A stretch of DNA of 64,000 bases from a halophilic archaeon (GCA_003298465.1 QNGA01000001.1:1054001-1118000); one strand, 5' to 3'. Positions 41,573-51,994 are shown, numbered from the stretch's first letter. Program-made: numbers and translations. The notes: generated from the sequence alone by a model not told the origin.

Positions 41573-42442
41573 TTACAGCAGGTCCTCGACGTGGTCGGCG
41601 ACCTCGTTCGGCGTGTCGCCGACGGGGACGCCCGCGTCGTTCAGTGCGCTGATCTTGGACTCGGCGGTGCCGGTCCCGCTGCCGGAGACGATGGCGCCCG
41701 CGTGGCCCATGCGCTTGCCCGGCGGGGCGGTGCGGCCGGCGATGAAGCCGGCGACCGGGGTGTCCATGTTCTCGGCGATGTACCGGGCGGCCTCCTCCTC
41801 GTCTTCGCCGCCGATTTCGCCGCACATGACGACCGCGTCGGTGTCGCGGTCGTTCTCGAACAGTTCGAGCGCGTCGGTGAAGTCCGTCCCGATGATGGGG
41901 TCGCCGCCGATGCCGACGGCGGTGCTCTGGCCGAGGCCGCGGTCGGTCAGGTTGTCGACGACCTGGTAGGTGAGGGTGCCCGAGCGGGAGACGAGACCGA
42001 CGTTCCCCTCCGAGAAGATGTTACCGGGGAGGATGCCGAGTTTCGACTCGCCGGGAGTGATGATGCCGGGGCAGTTCGGCCCGATGAGGCGGGTGTCGAC
42101 CTCCGAGAGGCGCTTGTACACCTTGCTCATGTCCTGGGTCGGGATGCCCTCGGTGATGGCGACGACGAGGTCGAGCGGCGCGTCCAGCGCCTCGAAGCAG
42201 GCGTCGCCGGCGAACGCGGGCGGGACGAAGACGACGGAGGCGTCGGCGTCCTCCTCGCGGGCCGCCCTGTCGACGGTGTCGTAGACGGGCACGCCGTGGA
42301 CTTCCTGGCCGCCCTTGCCCGGCACCGCGCCGGCCACGACGTTGGTGCCGTACTCGATCATCTGCTCGGCGTGGAACTTGCCCTCCCCGCCGGTGATACC
42401 CTGCACGATCACGCGAGTGTCGTCGTCGACGAGCACGCTCAT
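41573..42442 (-). CDS. sucD: Succinate-CoA ligase, alpha subunit
   Basis: A 289-residue subunit of the TCA-cycle enzyme that makes ATP or GTP from succinyl-CoA. N-terminal CoA-binding Rossmann domain with [20 protein letters not shown] and [39 protein letters not shown]; the phosphorylated His lies in [13 protein letters not shown] (~246). It overlaps sucC by four bases. Cytosolic heterotetramer. Confidence 0.97.
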   Translation of the reverse strand: MSVLVDDDTRVIVQGITGGEGKFHAEQMIEYGTNVVAGAVPGKGGQEVHGVPVYDTVDRAAREEDADASVVFVPPAFAGDACFEALDAPLDLVVAITEGIPTQDMSKVYKRLSEVDTRLIGPNCPGIITPGESKLGILPGNIFSEGNVGLVSRSGTLTYQVVDNLTDRGLGQSTAVGIGGDPIIGTDFTDALELFENDRDTDAVVMCGEIGGEDEEEAARYIAENMDTPVAGFIAGRTAPPGKRMGHAGAIVSGSGTGTAESKISALNDAGVPVGDTPNEVADHVEDLL

Positions 42443-43584
42443 GCTTCCACCTCCTCGGCGTTCTCGACCGTGCGCTGGACGGCGTCCTCCAGCGTCTCCT
42501 CGACCTGCACGAGGTCGGTGTTCAGTATCTCGCGACCCTCCTCCGCGTTGGTGCCCGCGAGGCGGACGACCACGGGCTTGGGAATCTCGTCCATTGATTC
42601 GAGTGCTTCGTTGATGCCGCGGGCGACCTCGTCGCCGCGCGTGATGCCGCCGAAGATGTTGAACACGACGGCGTCGACGTTCTCGTCGGCGAAGACCATG
42701 TCCAGCGCGTTCGTCACGCGCTCGGCCTTCGCGCCGCCGCCGATGTCGAGGAAGTTGGCGGGGTCGCCGCCGTAGTGGTCGACGAGGTCCAGCGTCGTCA
42801 TCACCAGGCCGGCGCCGTTGCCGATGATGCCGACGTTGCCGTCGAGGCGGACGTAGTCGAAGCCGTACTCGTTGGCCTTGGCTTCGAGGTCGTCCTCGGC
42901 GGCCTCCTCCTCCATCTCGGCGATGTCGGGATGGCGGAACAGCGCGTCGTCGTCGACGTTGAGGACGGCGTCCGCGGCGACGACCTCGTCGTCGTCCGTG
43001 ACCATCAGCGGGTTGATCTCGGCGTCGCTGGCGTCCTTGCTCTCCCAGAGGTCGTACAGCGTCGTCAGGACGCCGGCGACGTCGTTCGCCACCGCACGGT
43101 CGACGCCGGCGTCGTAGACGGCCTTCCGGGCCTGGTAGGGATGCATCCCGAACGCCGGGTCGACGTGCTCCCGTGCGATGGCGTCGGGGTCCTCCTCGGC
43201 GACCTCCTCGATGTCGACGCCCCCTTTCGAGGAGACCATGGCGACGGGTTTCCCCTCGCCGCGGTCCATCGTCACGCCGACGTACAGTTCGTCGGTGAAG
43301 TCGACGGCCGCCTCGACCAGCACGCGGTCGACGTGGTAGCCCTTGAGGTCCATCCCGAGGATGGACTCGGCGGCGTCCTCGGCCTCCTCGCGGTCCTCCG
43401 CGAGCTTGATACCGCCGGCCTTGCCACGTCCGCCGACGTGTACCTGCGCCTTCACGGCGACGGGATAGCCGATGTCCTCCGCCGCACTGACGACCTCGTC
43501 GACGCTCTCTGCGAGCGTCGCGTCGGGCGTCGGAATCCCCGCGTCGGAGAACACCTCCTTCGCCTGGTACTCGTGTAGCTTCAT
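42439..43584 (-). CDS. sucC: Succinate-CoA ligase, beta subunit
   Basis: A 381-residue ATP-grasp subunit. [20 protein letters not shown] begins the nucleotide-binding domain; [18 protein letters not shown] is the typical loop; the C-terminal part has [16 protein letters not shown], the CoA-phosphate site and contact with the alpha subunit. First gene of sucCD. Confidence 0.97.
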   Translation of the reverse strand: MKLHEYQAKEVFSDAGIPTPDATLAESVDEVVSAAEDIGYPVAVKAQVHVGGRGKAGGIKLAEDREEAEDAAESILGMDLKGYHVDRVLVEAAVDFTDELYVGVTMDRGEGKPVAMVSSKGGVDIEEVAEEDPDAIAREHVDPAFGMHPYQARKAVYDAGVDRAVANDVAGVLTTLYDLWESKDASDAEINPLMVTDDDEVVAADAVLNVDDDALFRHPDIAEMEEEAAEDDLEAKANEYGFDYVRLDGNVGIIGNGAGLVMTTLDLVDHYGGDPANFLDIGGGAKAERVTNALDMVFADENVDAVVFNIFGGITRGDEVARGINEALESMDEIPKPVVVRLAGTNAEEGREILNTDLVQVEETLEDAVQRTVENAEEVEA

Positions 43585-43706
43585 GCACTGGGAAGGGGGT
43601 TCGCGCGCCGCTTAAATCCCGTCGGTTCAGTTCGGACGCGGACGCGACGGCCGGCCGCGGTCCGGCGAACGCTTATCCCTCTCGGTCTCCTCCGCCTAGG
43701 GAACCG

Positions 43707-43886
43707 ATGGGCCTCTTCGAAAAGCTCGGGCGACAGGTCGAGCAGTTCAAGCAGACCGCGAAGAAGACAGCCGAGGAGAACGCGAGCTACCGGTGTCAGG
43801 CGTGTCACGAGCGGTTCGACGCCGACCACGACCGGTGTCCGGAGTGCGGGGCGGAGCAGGTGACGCCGACGAAGACGGCGGAGTGA
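43707..43886 (+). CDS. Small zinc-ribbon protein
   Basis: 59 residues. MGLFEKLGRQVEQFKQTAKK is a helix; then YRCQACHERFDADHDRCPEC has the two CxxC pairs of a zinc ribbon. Haloarchaea carry many small CPxCG-type zinc proteins of this kind, several of which affect stress and biofilm behaviour; this one's role is not known. Divergent from sucC. Confidence 0.8.
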   Translation: MGLFEKLGRQVEQFKQTAKKTAEENASYRCQACHERFDADHDRCPECGAEQVTPTKTAE

Positions 43887-43909
43887 ACGCCGACGCGTCC
43901 GCGAACTCG

Positions 43910-45202
43910 TCAGCCGGACGCCTCGTCCCTGGAAATCCACTCCACCGCCGGCGTCGCGGTGACGCCGTGGACGAGCACCGATATCAGGACGACACAGCCG
44001 ACCAGCGCCCAGAGACGGTCGATGCCCGAGAACGACGCCTCGTTCATCGCGTAGGCGAGATAGAAGAACGACCCGAGTCCGCGCACGCCGAGGAACGACA
44101 TCACGGTCCGCTCGCGGATGTCACGGTCGAACCCGAGGAGACCGACGAGACCGGACAGCGGGCGCACGAGGAAGACGAGCGCGAGTGCGACGGCGACGTC
44201 GACCGGCGTGAGCGGATCGAGGAGCCCCGTGGCGAGCGCGCCGCCGAAAAGGATCATGAAGAACGCCATCATGAGGTGTTCGCTCTTCTCGGCGAGGTCG
44301 TGCAGCGTCTTGTTGTACTCGTGCCTTCCCTCGTAGTGGCGGAGCACCAGCGCGCCGACGAAAACGGCGAGGAATCCGTAACCGTTTATCAGTTCGGTCA
44401 CCCCGTAGATGAACAGCGTCGCCCCCAGCGCCTCGAGTCCGCGAACCGACTCGGCGATGCGCCCGCGCACCGTGACGCGGAAGACGAGGCGTCCGAGCCC
44501 CCATCCGAGAACGACACCCGCGACCAGCCCGACGGTGAGTTTGTAGAACACGTACTCGCCGACCCACTTGTCGATCCAGTTGGAGGGGTGGACGCCGTAC
44601 TTGCTCATCACGATCGCGAGGTAGGTGAACGGGAACGCGAGGCTGTCGTTGAGGCCGGCCTCCGAGGTGAGCGCGAACTGGACTTCCTGTTGCATCCCGG
44701 CCTCCTCTTCGAGCGGTTCCTCCTCCGTCCCTTCCATCGGCTCCTCGACCTGCACCTCCGAGGCGAGCACCGGATCCGTGGGGGCGACGACGGCCCCCAG
44801 GAGCACGGCGGTCGGGATCGCGAACGCGGCCACGCCCCAGCCCAGGAGCGCCGCGGCGGCGATCGTGAGCGGCATCGTGAGTCCCAGCAGCCGCCACGTC
44901 GAACTCCACTCGCGGACGCTGGGGCTGCGGTCGAGTTTCAGCCCCGCACTCATGAGCGCGAGAATGACGCCCAACTCCGTTACTTTCTCCACCAGCACGC
45001 CGTTGCTCAGCGGCTCCGGAATCTGGAGAATCTGCGCGACGCCGAACACCAGCGCGCCGAACGTGACGTAGAAGATGGGGAGCGAGAGGGGCCGATTCGC
45101 GACGAGGCGAGGAATCACGACGATACCCAGGACTGCGAGACCGGTCACGCCGAGAAAGAGCAGATACGGGTCGGGGTTGAGTACCATCGACTCGAACGCC
45201 AT
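43910..45202 (-). CDS. Cation:proton antiporter (CPA1, NhaP-like)
   Basis: A 430-residue membrane protein with ~12 hydrophobic segments. The ion-site signature is GAVVAPTDPVLASEVQVEEP (~142-160) and AGLNDSLAFPFTYLAI (~188-203), the TDPV and ND pairs of NhaP/NHE antiporters. An acidic loop between them (EEPMEGTEEEPLEEEAG) is unusual and may be cytosolic. It exports Na+ against H+. Start MAFESMVLNP; MVLNP five codons later is an alternative. Divergent from trpC. Confidence 0.92.
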   Translation of the reverse strand: MAFESMVLNPDPYLLFLGVTGLAVLGIVVIPRLVANRPLSLPIFYVTFGALVFGVAQILQIPEPLSNGVLVEKVTELGVILALMSAGLKLDRSPSVREWSSTWRLLGLTMPLTIAAAALLGWGVAAFAIPTAVLLGAVVAPTDPVLASEVQVEEPMEGTEEEPLEEEAGMQQEVQFALTSEAGLNDSLAFPFTYLAIVMSKYGVHPSNWIDKWVGEYVFYKLTVGLVAGVVLGWGLGRLVFRVTVRGRIAESVRGLEALGATLFIYGVTELINGYGFLAVFVGALVLRHYEGRHEYNKTLHDLAEKSEHLMMAFFMILFGGALATGLLDPLTPVDVAVALALVFLVRPLSGLVGLLGFDRDIRERTVMSFLGVRGLGSFFYLAYAMNEASFSGIDRLWALVGCVVLISVLVHGVTATPAVEWISRDEASG

Positions 45203-45406
45203 CACATCGACGCATGGCACTCGCGCAAATAGCTGTGGTGTTTGCACAGACAAGCGCCGGGTTCGACGCCCTCGATGCACCGGTCTCCGTTGGCCACCCC
45301 GAGAACGCGAAGACGAGTCGGACCCGTCGGCTCCGCCCGGACGTGAACACTCGCGGGGAGCGAACCGGTCGTCGCGACCCGCGACTGGCCGGGGGACGCA
45401 AGTCTT

Positions 45407-45432
45407 ATGTACAACTTAGTCCGTCAATGTAC
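45407..45432 (+). promoter_or_regulatory. Repeated ATGTAC elements before trpC
   Basis: ATGTAC occurs at 45407-45412 and 45427-45432, 20 bases apart (two helical turns), between the TATA-like CTTATG and the ATG at 45437. The spacing is that of a protein binding one face of the DNA. Confidence 0.4.
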
Positions 45433-45436
45433 GATA

Positions 45437-46189
45437 ATGGAGTCAACCAGCGACCTCGCACCCGCCGTGCGGTCCATCCTCCGGGCCGCCGAGACGCGGG
45501 CGACGCCGGACGAACGCGTGGCGGTACGCCCGCGTTCGTTCCCGGACGCGCTCGCCGCGGCGACGGCAGACGGTCGGGTGCCCGTCATCGCAGAGGTGAA
45601 GCCGACGAGTCCGACGACGGACGACGAGCGAGCGGACGACCCCGTCGAACTCGCGGAGGCGATGGTCGACGGCGGCGCGGCCGCGCTGTCGGTGCTGACC
45701 GAACCCGACCACTTCGGCGGGTCGACCGAGGCCCTCCGCCGGGTGCGCGAGGCGGTCGACGTCCCCGTCCTCCGGAAGGACTTCCTGCTCCGCGAGGCGC
45801 AACTCGACGCCGTCGAAGCGGACCTCGTGCTGCTCGTCGCGCGGTTCGTCGACGACCTGCCCGGCCTCCTTCGGGCGGCCCGCGAGCGGGGCTTCCAGGC
45901 GCTCGTGGAGGTCCACACGCGCGAAGAATTGCGTGAAGCGGTCGACGCCGGCGCCGAGATAATCGGCGTGAACAACCGCGACCTCGCGAAACTCGACGTG
46001 GACCTCGCCACGTTCGAGTCGGTCGCGCCGCACGCACCGGAGGACGTGACGCTGGTCGCGGAGAGCGGCGTCGGGTCGCCGGCCGACGTCCGCCGGATGC
46101 GCGAGGCCGGAGCCGACGCTCTGCTGGTCGGGAGCGCCATCATGGACGGGGACGTGACCGACAACACCCGGAGGCTGGTGAGCGCATGA
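45437..46189 (+). CDS. trpC: Indole-3-glycerol phosphate synthase
   Basis: A 250-residue TIM-barrel enzyme of tryptophan synthesis. Catalytic Lys is in [13 protein letters not shown] (~51-60), the second Lys in [14 protein letters not shown] (~112), and the phosphate site in [15 protein letters not shown] and [11 protein letters not shown]. Short at the N-terminus compared with bacterial TrpC, as usual in haloarchaea. Start ATG 45437 is downstream of the promoter elements; the in-frame ATG at 45407 is inside them. Overlaps trpB by four bases. Confidence 0.96.
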   Translation: MESTSDLAPAVRSILRAAETRATPDERVAVRPRSFPDALAAATADGRVPVIAEVKPTSPTTDDERADDPVELAEAMVDGGAAALSVLTEPDHFGGSTEALRRVREAVDVPVLRKDFLLREAQLDAVEADLVLLVARFVDDLPGLLRAARERGFQALVEVHTREELREAVDAGAEIIGVNNRDLAKLDVDLATFESVAPHAPEDVTLVAESGVGSPADVRRMREAGADALLVGSAIMDGDVTDNTRRLVSA

Positions 46190-47487
46190 GCGAGGACGGC
46201 GAGGCGCGAAGCGGCTCCGAACGAGCGAGCCGAGAGCGGACGACCGGCGAGCGCGGGACCGGAGACGGCGCGGGCAAGTTCGGCGACTACGGCGGCCAGT
46301 ACGTTCCGGAGGTGCTGATGCCCGCGGTCGAGGAACTGACCGACGCCTACCAGCGCTACGTGCTGGAGAACGAGGACGGCTTCGTGGACGAGTTCCGCCG
46401 CCACCTCCGGGAGTTCGGCGGGCGGCCGACGCCGCTCTCGCACGCCGCGAACCTCTCCGAGCGCTACGGGTTCGACGTGTACCTCAAGCGCGAGGACCTG
46501 CTGCACGGCGGCGCGCACAAGCTGAACAACGCCCTGGGGCAGGTGCTGCTCGCGAAGTACATGGGCAAAGAGCGCATCGTCGCCGAGACCGGCGCCGGCC
46601 AGCACGGCACCGCGACCGCGATGGCCTGCGCCTACCTCGACGTGCCCTGCGAGATATACATGGGCCGCACCGACGTGAACCGCCAGCGCCCGAACGTGTT
46701 CCGCATGCGCATCCACGACGCGGAGGTCACCCCCGTCGACGTGGGGTCGGGGACGCTGAAGGAGGCCATCAACGAGACGATGCGCGACTGGGCGACGAAC
46801 GTCGAGGACACCCACTACGTCATCGGGAGCGTCGTCGGCCCCCACCCGTTCCCGGCGATGGTGCGGGAGTTCCAGTCGGTCGTCGGCGAGGAGGCCCGCG
46901 AGCAGAGCCTCGACCGCCTCGGTCGCCTCCCGGAGGCCGTCGTCGCCTGCGCCGGCGGCGGGTCGAACACGATGGGCGCGTTCGCCGAATTTCTCGACGA
47001 CGAGGACGTCGACCTGCTGGCCGTCGAGGCGGGCGGGTCCGGCCTCGGCGTGGACGCCGAGGAGGGCTACGCGCCCAACTCCGCCTCCCTCTCGACCGGG
47101 ACGGAGGGCGTCCTCCACGGAGCGCGCACGAAGCTCCTCCAGACCGAGGAGGGCCAGATAGTCGAGTCCCACTCCGTCAGCGCGGGACTGGACTACGCCG
47201 GCGTCGGCCCCGAACTCGCCCACCTCGTCGACACCGGGCGCGTGACGCCCGTGAACGTCGACGACGACGCAGCGCTCGAGGCGTTCCACCGGCTCTCCCG
47301 CGAGGAGGGCATCATCCCGGCGCTGGAATCGAGCCACGCCGTCGCCTACCTGGAGGAGTACGACGGCGACGGTCCGGTCGTGGTGAACGTCTCCGGGCGC
47401 GGCGACAAGGACTTAGACACCGTCATCGAGGAGTCGGACGCCCGCGACGTCGAGAACTCGCCGACGATGGAGGTGTTCGAGGAGTGA
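46186..47487 (+). CDS. trpB: Tryptophan synthase, beta subunit
   Basis: A 433-residue PLP enzyme (TrpB1 type). [20 protein letters not shown] begins the catalytic core after an extended ~28-residue disordered N-terminus; the PLP Lys is Lys112 in [27 protein letters not shown] is the PLP phosphate loop. It condenses indole with serine. Overlaps trpC and trpA by four bases each. Confidence 0.97.
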   Translation: MSEDGEARSGSERASRERTTGERGTGDGAGKFGDYGGQYVPEVLMPAVEELTDAYQRYVLENEDGFVDEFRRHLREFGGRPTPLSHAANLSERYGFDVYLKREDLLHGGAHKLNNALGQVLLAKYMGKERIVAETGAGQHGTATAMACAYLDVPCEIYMGRTDVNRQRPNVFRMRIHDAEVTPVDVGSGTLKEAINETMRDWATNVEDTHYVIGSVVGPHPFPAMVREFQSVVGEEAREQSLDRLGRLPEAVVACAGGGSNTMGAFAEFLDDEDVDLLAVEAGGSGLGVDAEEGYAPNSASLSTGTEGVLHGARTKLLQTEEGQIVESHSVSAGLDYAGVGPELAHLVDTGRVTPVNVDDDAALEAFHRLSREEGIIPALESSHAVAYLEEYDGDGPVVVNVSGRGDKDLDTVIEESDARDVENSPTMEVFEE

Positions 47488-48374
47488 GCCGGAGTCGTCT
47501 CGCGGACGCGTTCGACGGCGACCCCGCCCTCGTCTCGTACGTCGTGGCGGGCGACCCCAGCGCCGAGGCGACGAAGGCCTACGTCGAGGCGCTCGTCGAG
47601 GGCGGCTCCGACGTCGTCGAACTCGGTCTGCCGTTCAGCGAACCGGTCGCGGAAGGCCCGACCATCCAGCGAGCCATCAAGCGCTCGCTCGACGCCGGGA
47701 TGACGCCGGACGCCTACCTCGACCTCGTCGCCGACCTCGACGTGGACGCGCCGATCGTCTGCATGACGTACTACAACCTCATCCACCGGTACGGGGCCGA
47801 CGAGGCGGGAAGCGGCTCCGGCCCGGGACCGGAGGCGTTCGTCGCGGCCGCCGCCGAGGCCGGCGTCTCGGGATTCGTCGTCCCCGACCTGCCGGTCGAC
47901 GAGTCGGGGCCGATGTACGAGGTCTGCCGCGAACACGGCGTGGACCTCGTCTTCATCGTCGCGCCGACGACGACCGAGGAGCGCCTCGAACGGATGCTCG
48001 ACCGCACCTCAGGGTTCGTCTACGTGCAGGGTCGGGTCGGCACGACCGGCGCGCGCGAGGACGTGAGCGCCGACACGCACGGCAGCCTCGACCGCCTCGC
48101 GGACGCGGACGCGGACGTGCCGAAGGCGGTCGGGTTCGGCATCTCGACGGGCGACCACGCCCGCGAGATCGTCGCGGGCGGCGCGGACGGCGTCATCGTC
48201 GGAAGCGCGTACGTCGAGCGCATCGCCGAGGGCGTCGAGAACGACCAGTCCACCGACGAGGTGGCCGACCGCCTGGAGGCGAAGGCGGCGGAACTCGCGT
48301 CCGGGGCACGCGACGGAGCCGACGATGAACGGGACGCCACGAGAGAAGTACCGGAATCGGAACGCACTTCATAA
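47484..48374 (+). CDS. trpA: Tryptophan synthase, alpha subunit
   Basis: A 296-residue TIM barrel starting at a GTG that overlaps the trpB stop. [20 protein letters not shown] carries the catalytic Glu and, at the position of the usual Asp60 (ADGPT), a Glu instead (AEGPT). [20 protein letters not shown] and [15 protein letters not shown] form the phosphate site. The last ~25 residues are an acidic extension. It cleaves indole-3-glycerol phosphate and feeds indole to TrpB. Confidence 0.96.
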   Translation: MSRSRLADAFDGDPALVSYVVAGDPSAEATKAYVEALVEGGSDVVELGLPFSEPVAEGPTIQRAIKRSLDAGMTPDAYLDLVADLDVDAPIVCMTYYNLIHRYGADEAGSGSGPGPEAFVAAAAEAGVSGFVVPDLPVDESGPMYEVCREHGVDLVFIVAPTTTEERLERMLDRTSGFVYVQGRVGTTGAREDVSADTHGSLDRLADADADVPKAVGFGISTGDHAREIVAGGADGVIVGSAYVERIAEGVENDQSTDEVADRLEAKAAELASGARDGADDERDATREVPESERTS

Positions 48375-48398
48375 CTGATTGCTACACTCTCACATACT

Positions 48399-49193
48399 AT
48401 GAACGTCGGAACTGCGGCACGACTCGACCGCATCGGACGCGACGGGCGATACATCGTCGTACCGATGGACCACGGTATCACACTCGGAGCAGTACGCGGG
48501 CTAAAAGACATCGAGGGGACCATCGACGCCGTGACGCGCGGCGGCGCGGACGCCGTCCTCACGCAGAAGGGCATCGCGCCCCGCGTCCACGACAACAAGA
48601 ACGACGCCGGCTACGTCGTCCACCTGAACGCCTCGACGACCATCGGCCCGGACACCAACGACAAGCGCGCGACCGGCACCGTCGAGGAGGCCATCCGCGC
48701 CGGTGCCGACGCCGTCTCGTTCCACATCAACGTCGGTAGCGACCACGAACCCGACCAGATAACGGAACTCGCGGAGGTCAGCGAGGTGGCGAACCGCTTC
48801 GGGGTTCCCGTCCTCGCCATGTCGTACGCCCGCGGCCCGGGCGTCGACGAACACGACGCCGAGAGCCTCGGCCACGCGGTTCGCCTCGCCGAGGAACTCG
48901 GCGCTGACCTGGTGAAGACCGCCTACAGCCAGGACAGCGAGAGCTTCGAACACGTCGTCGAATCGACGCGCCTCCCAGTCCTCATCGCCGGCGGCGAACC
49001 GGAGGGCGACCGTGCGACCCTCGACGCGGTCCGGGGCGCGATGGACGCGGGCGCGGCGGGCGTCTCCATCGGTCGCTCGGTCTTCCAGCACGACGACCCC
49101 GAAGCCATCGCCCAGGCGGTCGCGAGCGTCGTTCACGACGACCGGTCCGCAGCGGACGCGCTGCGCGAAGCGGGGCTGGCCGTCGAGGCGTAG
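48399..49193 (+). CDS. 2-amino-3,7-dideoxy-D-threo-hept-6-ulosonate synthase (ADH synthase)
   Basis: A 264-residue class I aldolase-like TIM barrel. YIVVPMDHGITLGAVRGLKD (~20-40) and GADLVKTAYSQDSESF (Schiff-base Lys ~171) are typical of the archaeal DhnA-like enzyme that starts the alternative route to 3-dehydroquinate. Placing it after trpCBA groups tryptophan synthesis with the early aromatic pathway. TTCATAACTGATTGC upstream may contain a promoter, so it may also be expressed alone. The dehydroquinate synthase II usually paired with it is not in the window. Confidence 0.93.
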   Translation: MNVGTAARLDRIGRDGRYIVVPMDHGITLGAVRGLKDIEGTIDAVTRGGADAVLTQKGIAPRVHDNKNDAGYVVHLNASTTIGPDTNDKRATGTVEEAIRAGADAVSFHINVGSDHEPDQITELAEVSEVANRFGVPVLAMSYARGPGVDEHDAESLGHAVRLAEELGADLVKTAYSQDSESFEHVVESTRLPVLIAGGEPEGDRATLDAVRGAMDAGAAGVSIGRSVFQHDDPEAIAQAVASVVHDDRSAADALREAGLAVEA

Positions 49194-49248
49194 CGGAGTC
49201 CGGGGCGCGGCAACAACACGTACGGCGCTCGGCTACGTCGGGGGAGAC

Positions 49249-49719
49249 GTGACCGACGACGTACGACGCGGCGTCATCGGAGCGGGGGTCCTGGGGTTCG
49301 GATTCAGCGCGCTCATCGACGTCGTCGTCCTCCACCTGATACTGCGCCTCCACCACCTCGTCTCGAACCGGTACCCCGTCTCGACGGTTCCGGGTCTGCG
49401 GACGAACGTGCTCGCGGACGGCCTCCTCTCGCTGGGAGCCATCCTCGTGATGGGCGTCGGTGCCGGTCTGCTCTGGCGGGCCGAGCGTCGCGCCGACCGA
49501 CCGCTGCCGGTCCGGTCGCTGGCCGGCGCGGCGATAATCGGCATCGGCGGCTTCGACCTCTTCGACGTGGTCGTCAATCACACGCTGCTCGGCCTCCACC
49601 ACGCGACGCACGGGTCGAGCTACTACGACCCCCACTGGTTCGTCGTCAGCGTCCTGATCGTCGTCGCCGGCGTCCTGGTGTACCGCGGCGGCGACCGCGC
49701 TGGAGGGTCCGGGGCGTGA
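49249..49719 (+). CDS. DUF2243 membrane protein
   Basis: A 156-residue protein with four hydrophobic segments; GVIGAGVLGFGFSALIDVVV, LHLILRLHHLVS and VNHTLLGLHHATHG contain the conserved histidines of DUF2243. They could bind haem or copper. GTG start (MTDDVRRGV). Followed with a four-base overlap by a 52-residue membrane protein. Confidence 0.88.
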   Translation: MTDDVRRGVIGAGVLGFGFSALIDVVVLHLILRLHHLVSNRYPVSTVPGLRTNVLADGLLSLGAILVMGVGAGLLWRAERRADRPLPVRSLAGAAIIGIGGFDLFDVVVNHTLLGLHHATHGSSYYDPHWFVVSVLIVVAGVLVYRGGDRAGGSGA

Positions 49720-49874
49720 CGGGGGGTCCGCCCGGCGTCGCCCTGCACGGGGTCGCGCCCCTCCCCGACGTTCCGCACTGGGCCGCGCTGTTCGCCGCCG
49801 TCTTCTGCTGCTGGACCGTCGTCGCCGTCGGCGCGTGGTGTGCGGACGCGCTGCTCGACCGCCTCGGATGGTGA
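49716..49874 (+). CDS. 52-residue membrane protein coupled to DUF2243
   Basis: MTGGPPGVALHGVAPLPDVP then one transmembrane segment (HWAALFAAVFCCWTVVAVGA) and a short tail WCADALLDRLGW. It starts with GTG inside the end of the DUF2243 gene (GTGA), so the pair is co-translated and may act as one complex. Family unknown. Confidence 0.6.
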   Translation: MTGGPPGVALHGVAPLPDVPHWAALFAAVFCCWTVVAVGAWCADALLDRLGW

Positions 49875-49893
49875 CGTCGCCGCCGGCGTCGCG

Positions 49894-50976
49894 TCACGAC
49901 CCGTGGCCGCGGTCGGCGGTGGAGCGAGCGGGCACGCCGCCGGGCAACCGCCTCCCGGTGCTGACGAGGAGGTCGGTGGCGTACCGCGCGACGTCTATCT
50001 TGTCGTCGAGCATCCGCTCGCGCCGGCGCTGGTACGTCTCGAGGTCGGCCTCGCGGACGAGCGCCTTCGCCCTCGCGACGGCCTCCTCGTCGTCCGGCGT
50101 GGAGTGCAGCAGGCCGTACTCCTCCAGTTCGACGAAGTTCGTCATGTCGCCGTCGCCCGCGAACGACTGCGCGCGGACCGCGGGGGTGCCGAGCACCGCC
50201 GCCTCCGTCGCCATCGTCGCGGAGTCGCCGACGTAGCAGTCCGCGTAGTACAGCAGGTCGTGGACGAGGTCCGGCGTCACCGGCAGGCGATACTCCGCGA
50301 ACTCCTGCGGGAGCGCCGACTCGCTGGAGACGTACACCTCGCCGTGGTCGTCGAGGAAGGAAACCAGGTCGCGCTTGGCGGCGGGCGAGAACCCCGCCTC
50401 GCCCACGTCGTGGAGGGCACACCACTTCCGGAACCGGACGAAGAAGAAGCGCTCGTCGGGCTCGACCCCGTGTTCGCGCAGTCGCGCCGGGTCGGGGTCG
50501 AACCGCTCCGGGTGGAGGTAGGCGAGTTCGTGGTAGCCGTCGTAGCGGAGGTGTTTGTCCCCGTAGTCCTCGCGGAACCGCCGCGGCGTGCAGACGAGAT
50601 GCGCGAACGGCGTCGTGATGCGGTGGGACTGTGCGCCCTCGTTGTCTATCCAGACGACGCTGCGAGCCCCGACCAGCGGCGCGACGTGCGCGACTGCGAC
50701 GCCGCCGATGGCGGTCATCACGTCCGGGTCGATGCGCCGCGCCTCGCGGAACAGCCGGTACTCGTAGGTCAACTGGACCGTCGCCAGTTCCGCGAGCGAG
50801 TCGGCTTTCCCGGCGAGGACGGTGTGGTCGATACCGTACCGGTCCAGCAGGTCGAGCGCGACGTCCTTGTCGCGGGCGAACACGTGGACGTCGTGGCCGC
50901 GCCGCTTCAGTTCGGCGACGATGGGTCGGTAGAAGTGGACGTGGGCCGGATGCTGGATGGTGATGACGGCTCTCAT
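49894..50976 (-). CDS. DUF354 family glycosyltransferase-like protein (copy 1)
   Basis: A 360-residue GT-B-like protein. ITIQHPAHVHFYRPIVAELK begins the first Rossmann half and RYDGYHELAYLHPERFDPDP the linker; the second half has DCYVGDSATMATEAAVLGTP and NFVELEEYGLLHSTPDDEEA, close to UDP-GlcNAc 2-epimerase/glycosyltransferase folds. Paralogous to 52688-53767. It overlaps the GT4 gene by four bases. Probably acts in surface glycan synthesis on the inner face of the membrane. Confidence 0.88.
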   Translation of the reverse strand: MRAVITIQHPAHVHFYRPIVAELKRRGHDVHVFARDKDVALDLLDRYGIDHTVLAGKADSLAELATVQLTYEYRLFREARRIDPDVMTAIGGVAVAHVAPLVGARSVVWIDNEGAQSHRITTPFAHLVCTPRRFREDYGDKHLRYDGYHELAYLHPERFDPDPARLREHGVEPDERFFFVRFRKWCALHDVGEAGFSPAAKRDLVSFLDDHGEVYVSSESALPQEFAEYRLPVTPDLVHDLLYYADCYVGDSATMATEAAVLGTPAVRAQSFAGDGDMTNFVELEEYGLLHSTPDDEEAVARAKALVREADLETYQRRRERMLDDKIDVARYATDLLVSTGRRLPGGVPARSTADRGHGS

Positions 50977-51902
50977 TCGAGGACGCTCTCGTACACGTCG
51001 CGCAGTCGTTCGCCCATGCGTTCCAGGCTCACGTCGCGGGCGGCGGGACGCCCGTTCGACCGCCGCGGGTCCGCGAGCACGTCGACCAGGCCGGCGACGA
51101 GTTCCGCGTCGGAGTCGCAGACGTGCGACGGTTCGACGCCCGCCAGGCGTTCGCGCACGTCGCCCACGTCGGTGGTGACGACCGGTAGATTGCAGGCCAT
51201 CGCCTCCTTCACCGAGTTCGGCGACCCCTCGCTCTTCGAGGGCAACAGGAGGACGTCGGCCGCGTTGTAGTAGGTCGACATCTCGTCGTGGGTGACGCCG
51301 GACACGGTCTGGAGTTCGACGGGGGCGTCGACGCGCCGGCTCGCCGCCGCCACGACGCGCTCGGCCCGCGGGAAATCCTTGACCGTCCGCGACGGCGGGT
51401 ACGGGAAGAGGACGTGACGGGTCGACCGGTCCCAGCCCACCCTGTCGCGGGCACGGGACTTCGGTCCCGGACGGAACCGCTGGCAGTCGACGCCGTGGGG
51501 GATGACGTGGCAGGGGACGTCGAGTTCGGTCGCCATCTCCTCGGACATGACGACCACGGCGTCACAGCGGCGCGCACAGCGCCGGCTCAGCCATCCGTAC
51601 TCCCCGAACAGGTCGGACCCCCAGAGCGTGAGCACGACCGGCAGGTTCGGCTGGGCGAGCGCCATCGGTGCGGTCAGCCCGTAGTTCGCGTGTAGCAGGT
51701 CGTAGTCGTCGAACGCCGCCCGGACCACGGTCGGAAAGAATCGCAGGTAGTCGGTGGGCGAGCGTCGGGTGACGGACTCGTCCACGGCGTGGGTGTGCGT
51801 TCCCGGTGGTGCCAGCGTCTCGCTGCGGACGCCGTGGCCCCGGAGCACTCGCAACTGCTCCTTGTAGAAGCGAGCCTCGGTGTTCGTCACGAGGTTGAGC
51901 AC
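50973..51902 (-). CDS. Family 4 glycosyltransferase
   Basis: A ~309-residue GT-B enzyme. N-terminal half: LNLVTNTEARFYKEQLRVLR and DLLHANYGLTAPMALAQP; C-terminal half: CHVIPHGVDCQRFRPG and LPSKSEGSPNSVKEAMACNL, the GT4 donor-binding E-x7-E region. Start uncertain: GTG at 51902 gives the family-like beginning VLNLVT; GTG at 51956 would add 18 residues. A GGATAACAAAG motif sits 80-90 bases upstream. Operon with DUF354 copy 1. Confidence 0.85.
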   Translation of the reverse strand: MLNLVTNTEARFYKEQLRVLRGHGVRSETLAPPGTHTHAVDESVTRRSPTDYLRFFPTVVRAAFDDYDLLHANYGLTAPMALAQPNLPVVLTLWGSDLFGEYGWLSRRCARRCDAVVVMSEEMATELDVPCHVIPHGVDCQRFRPGPKSRARDRVGWDRSTRHVLFPYPPSRTVKDFPRAERVVAAASRRVDAPVELQTVSGVTHDEMSTYYNAADVLLLPSKSEGSPNSVKEAMACNLPVVTTDVGDVRERLAGVEPSHVCDSDAELVAGLVDVLADPRRSNGRPAARDVSLERMGERLRDVYESVLE

Positions 51903-51983
51903 CCGCAGAGAGTCGACCGTCGGACGGGTGTTCGACCCGGTAACTCCTCTCGACACGTTGGCCGTAGAATGGCCCGAGACGGC

Positions 51984-51994
51984 CTTTGTTATCC
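51984..51994 (-). promoter_or_regulatory. GRTAACAAAG element A (before the GT4 gene)
   Basis: Minus strand GGATAACAAAG, one of four similar elements at borders of the glycan cluster. It is 82 bases before the 51902 start and 28 bases before the alternative GTG at 51956, so it also bears on the choice of start. Confidence 0.5.
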
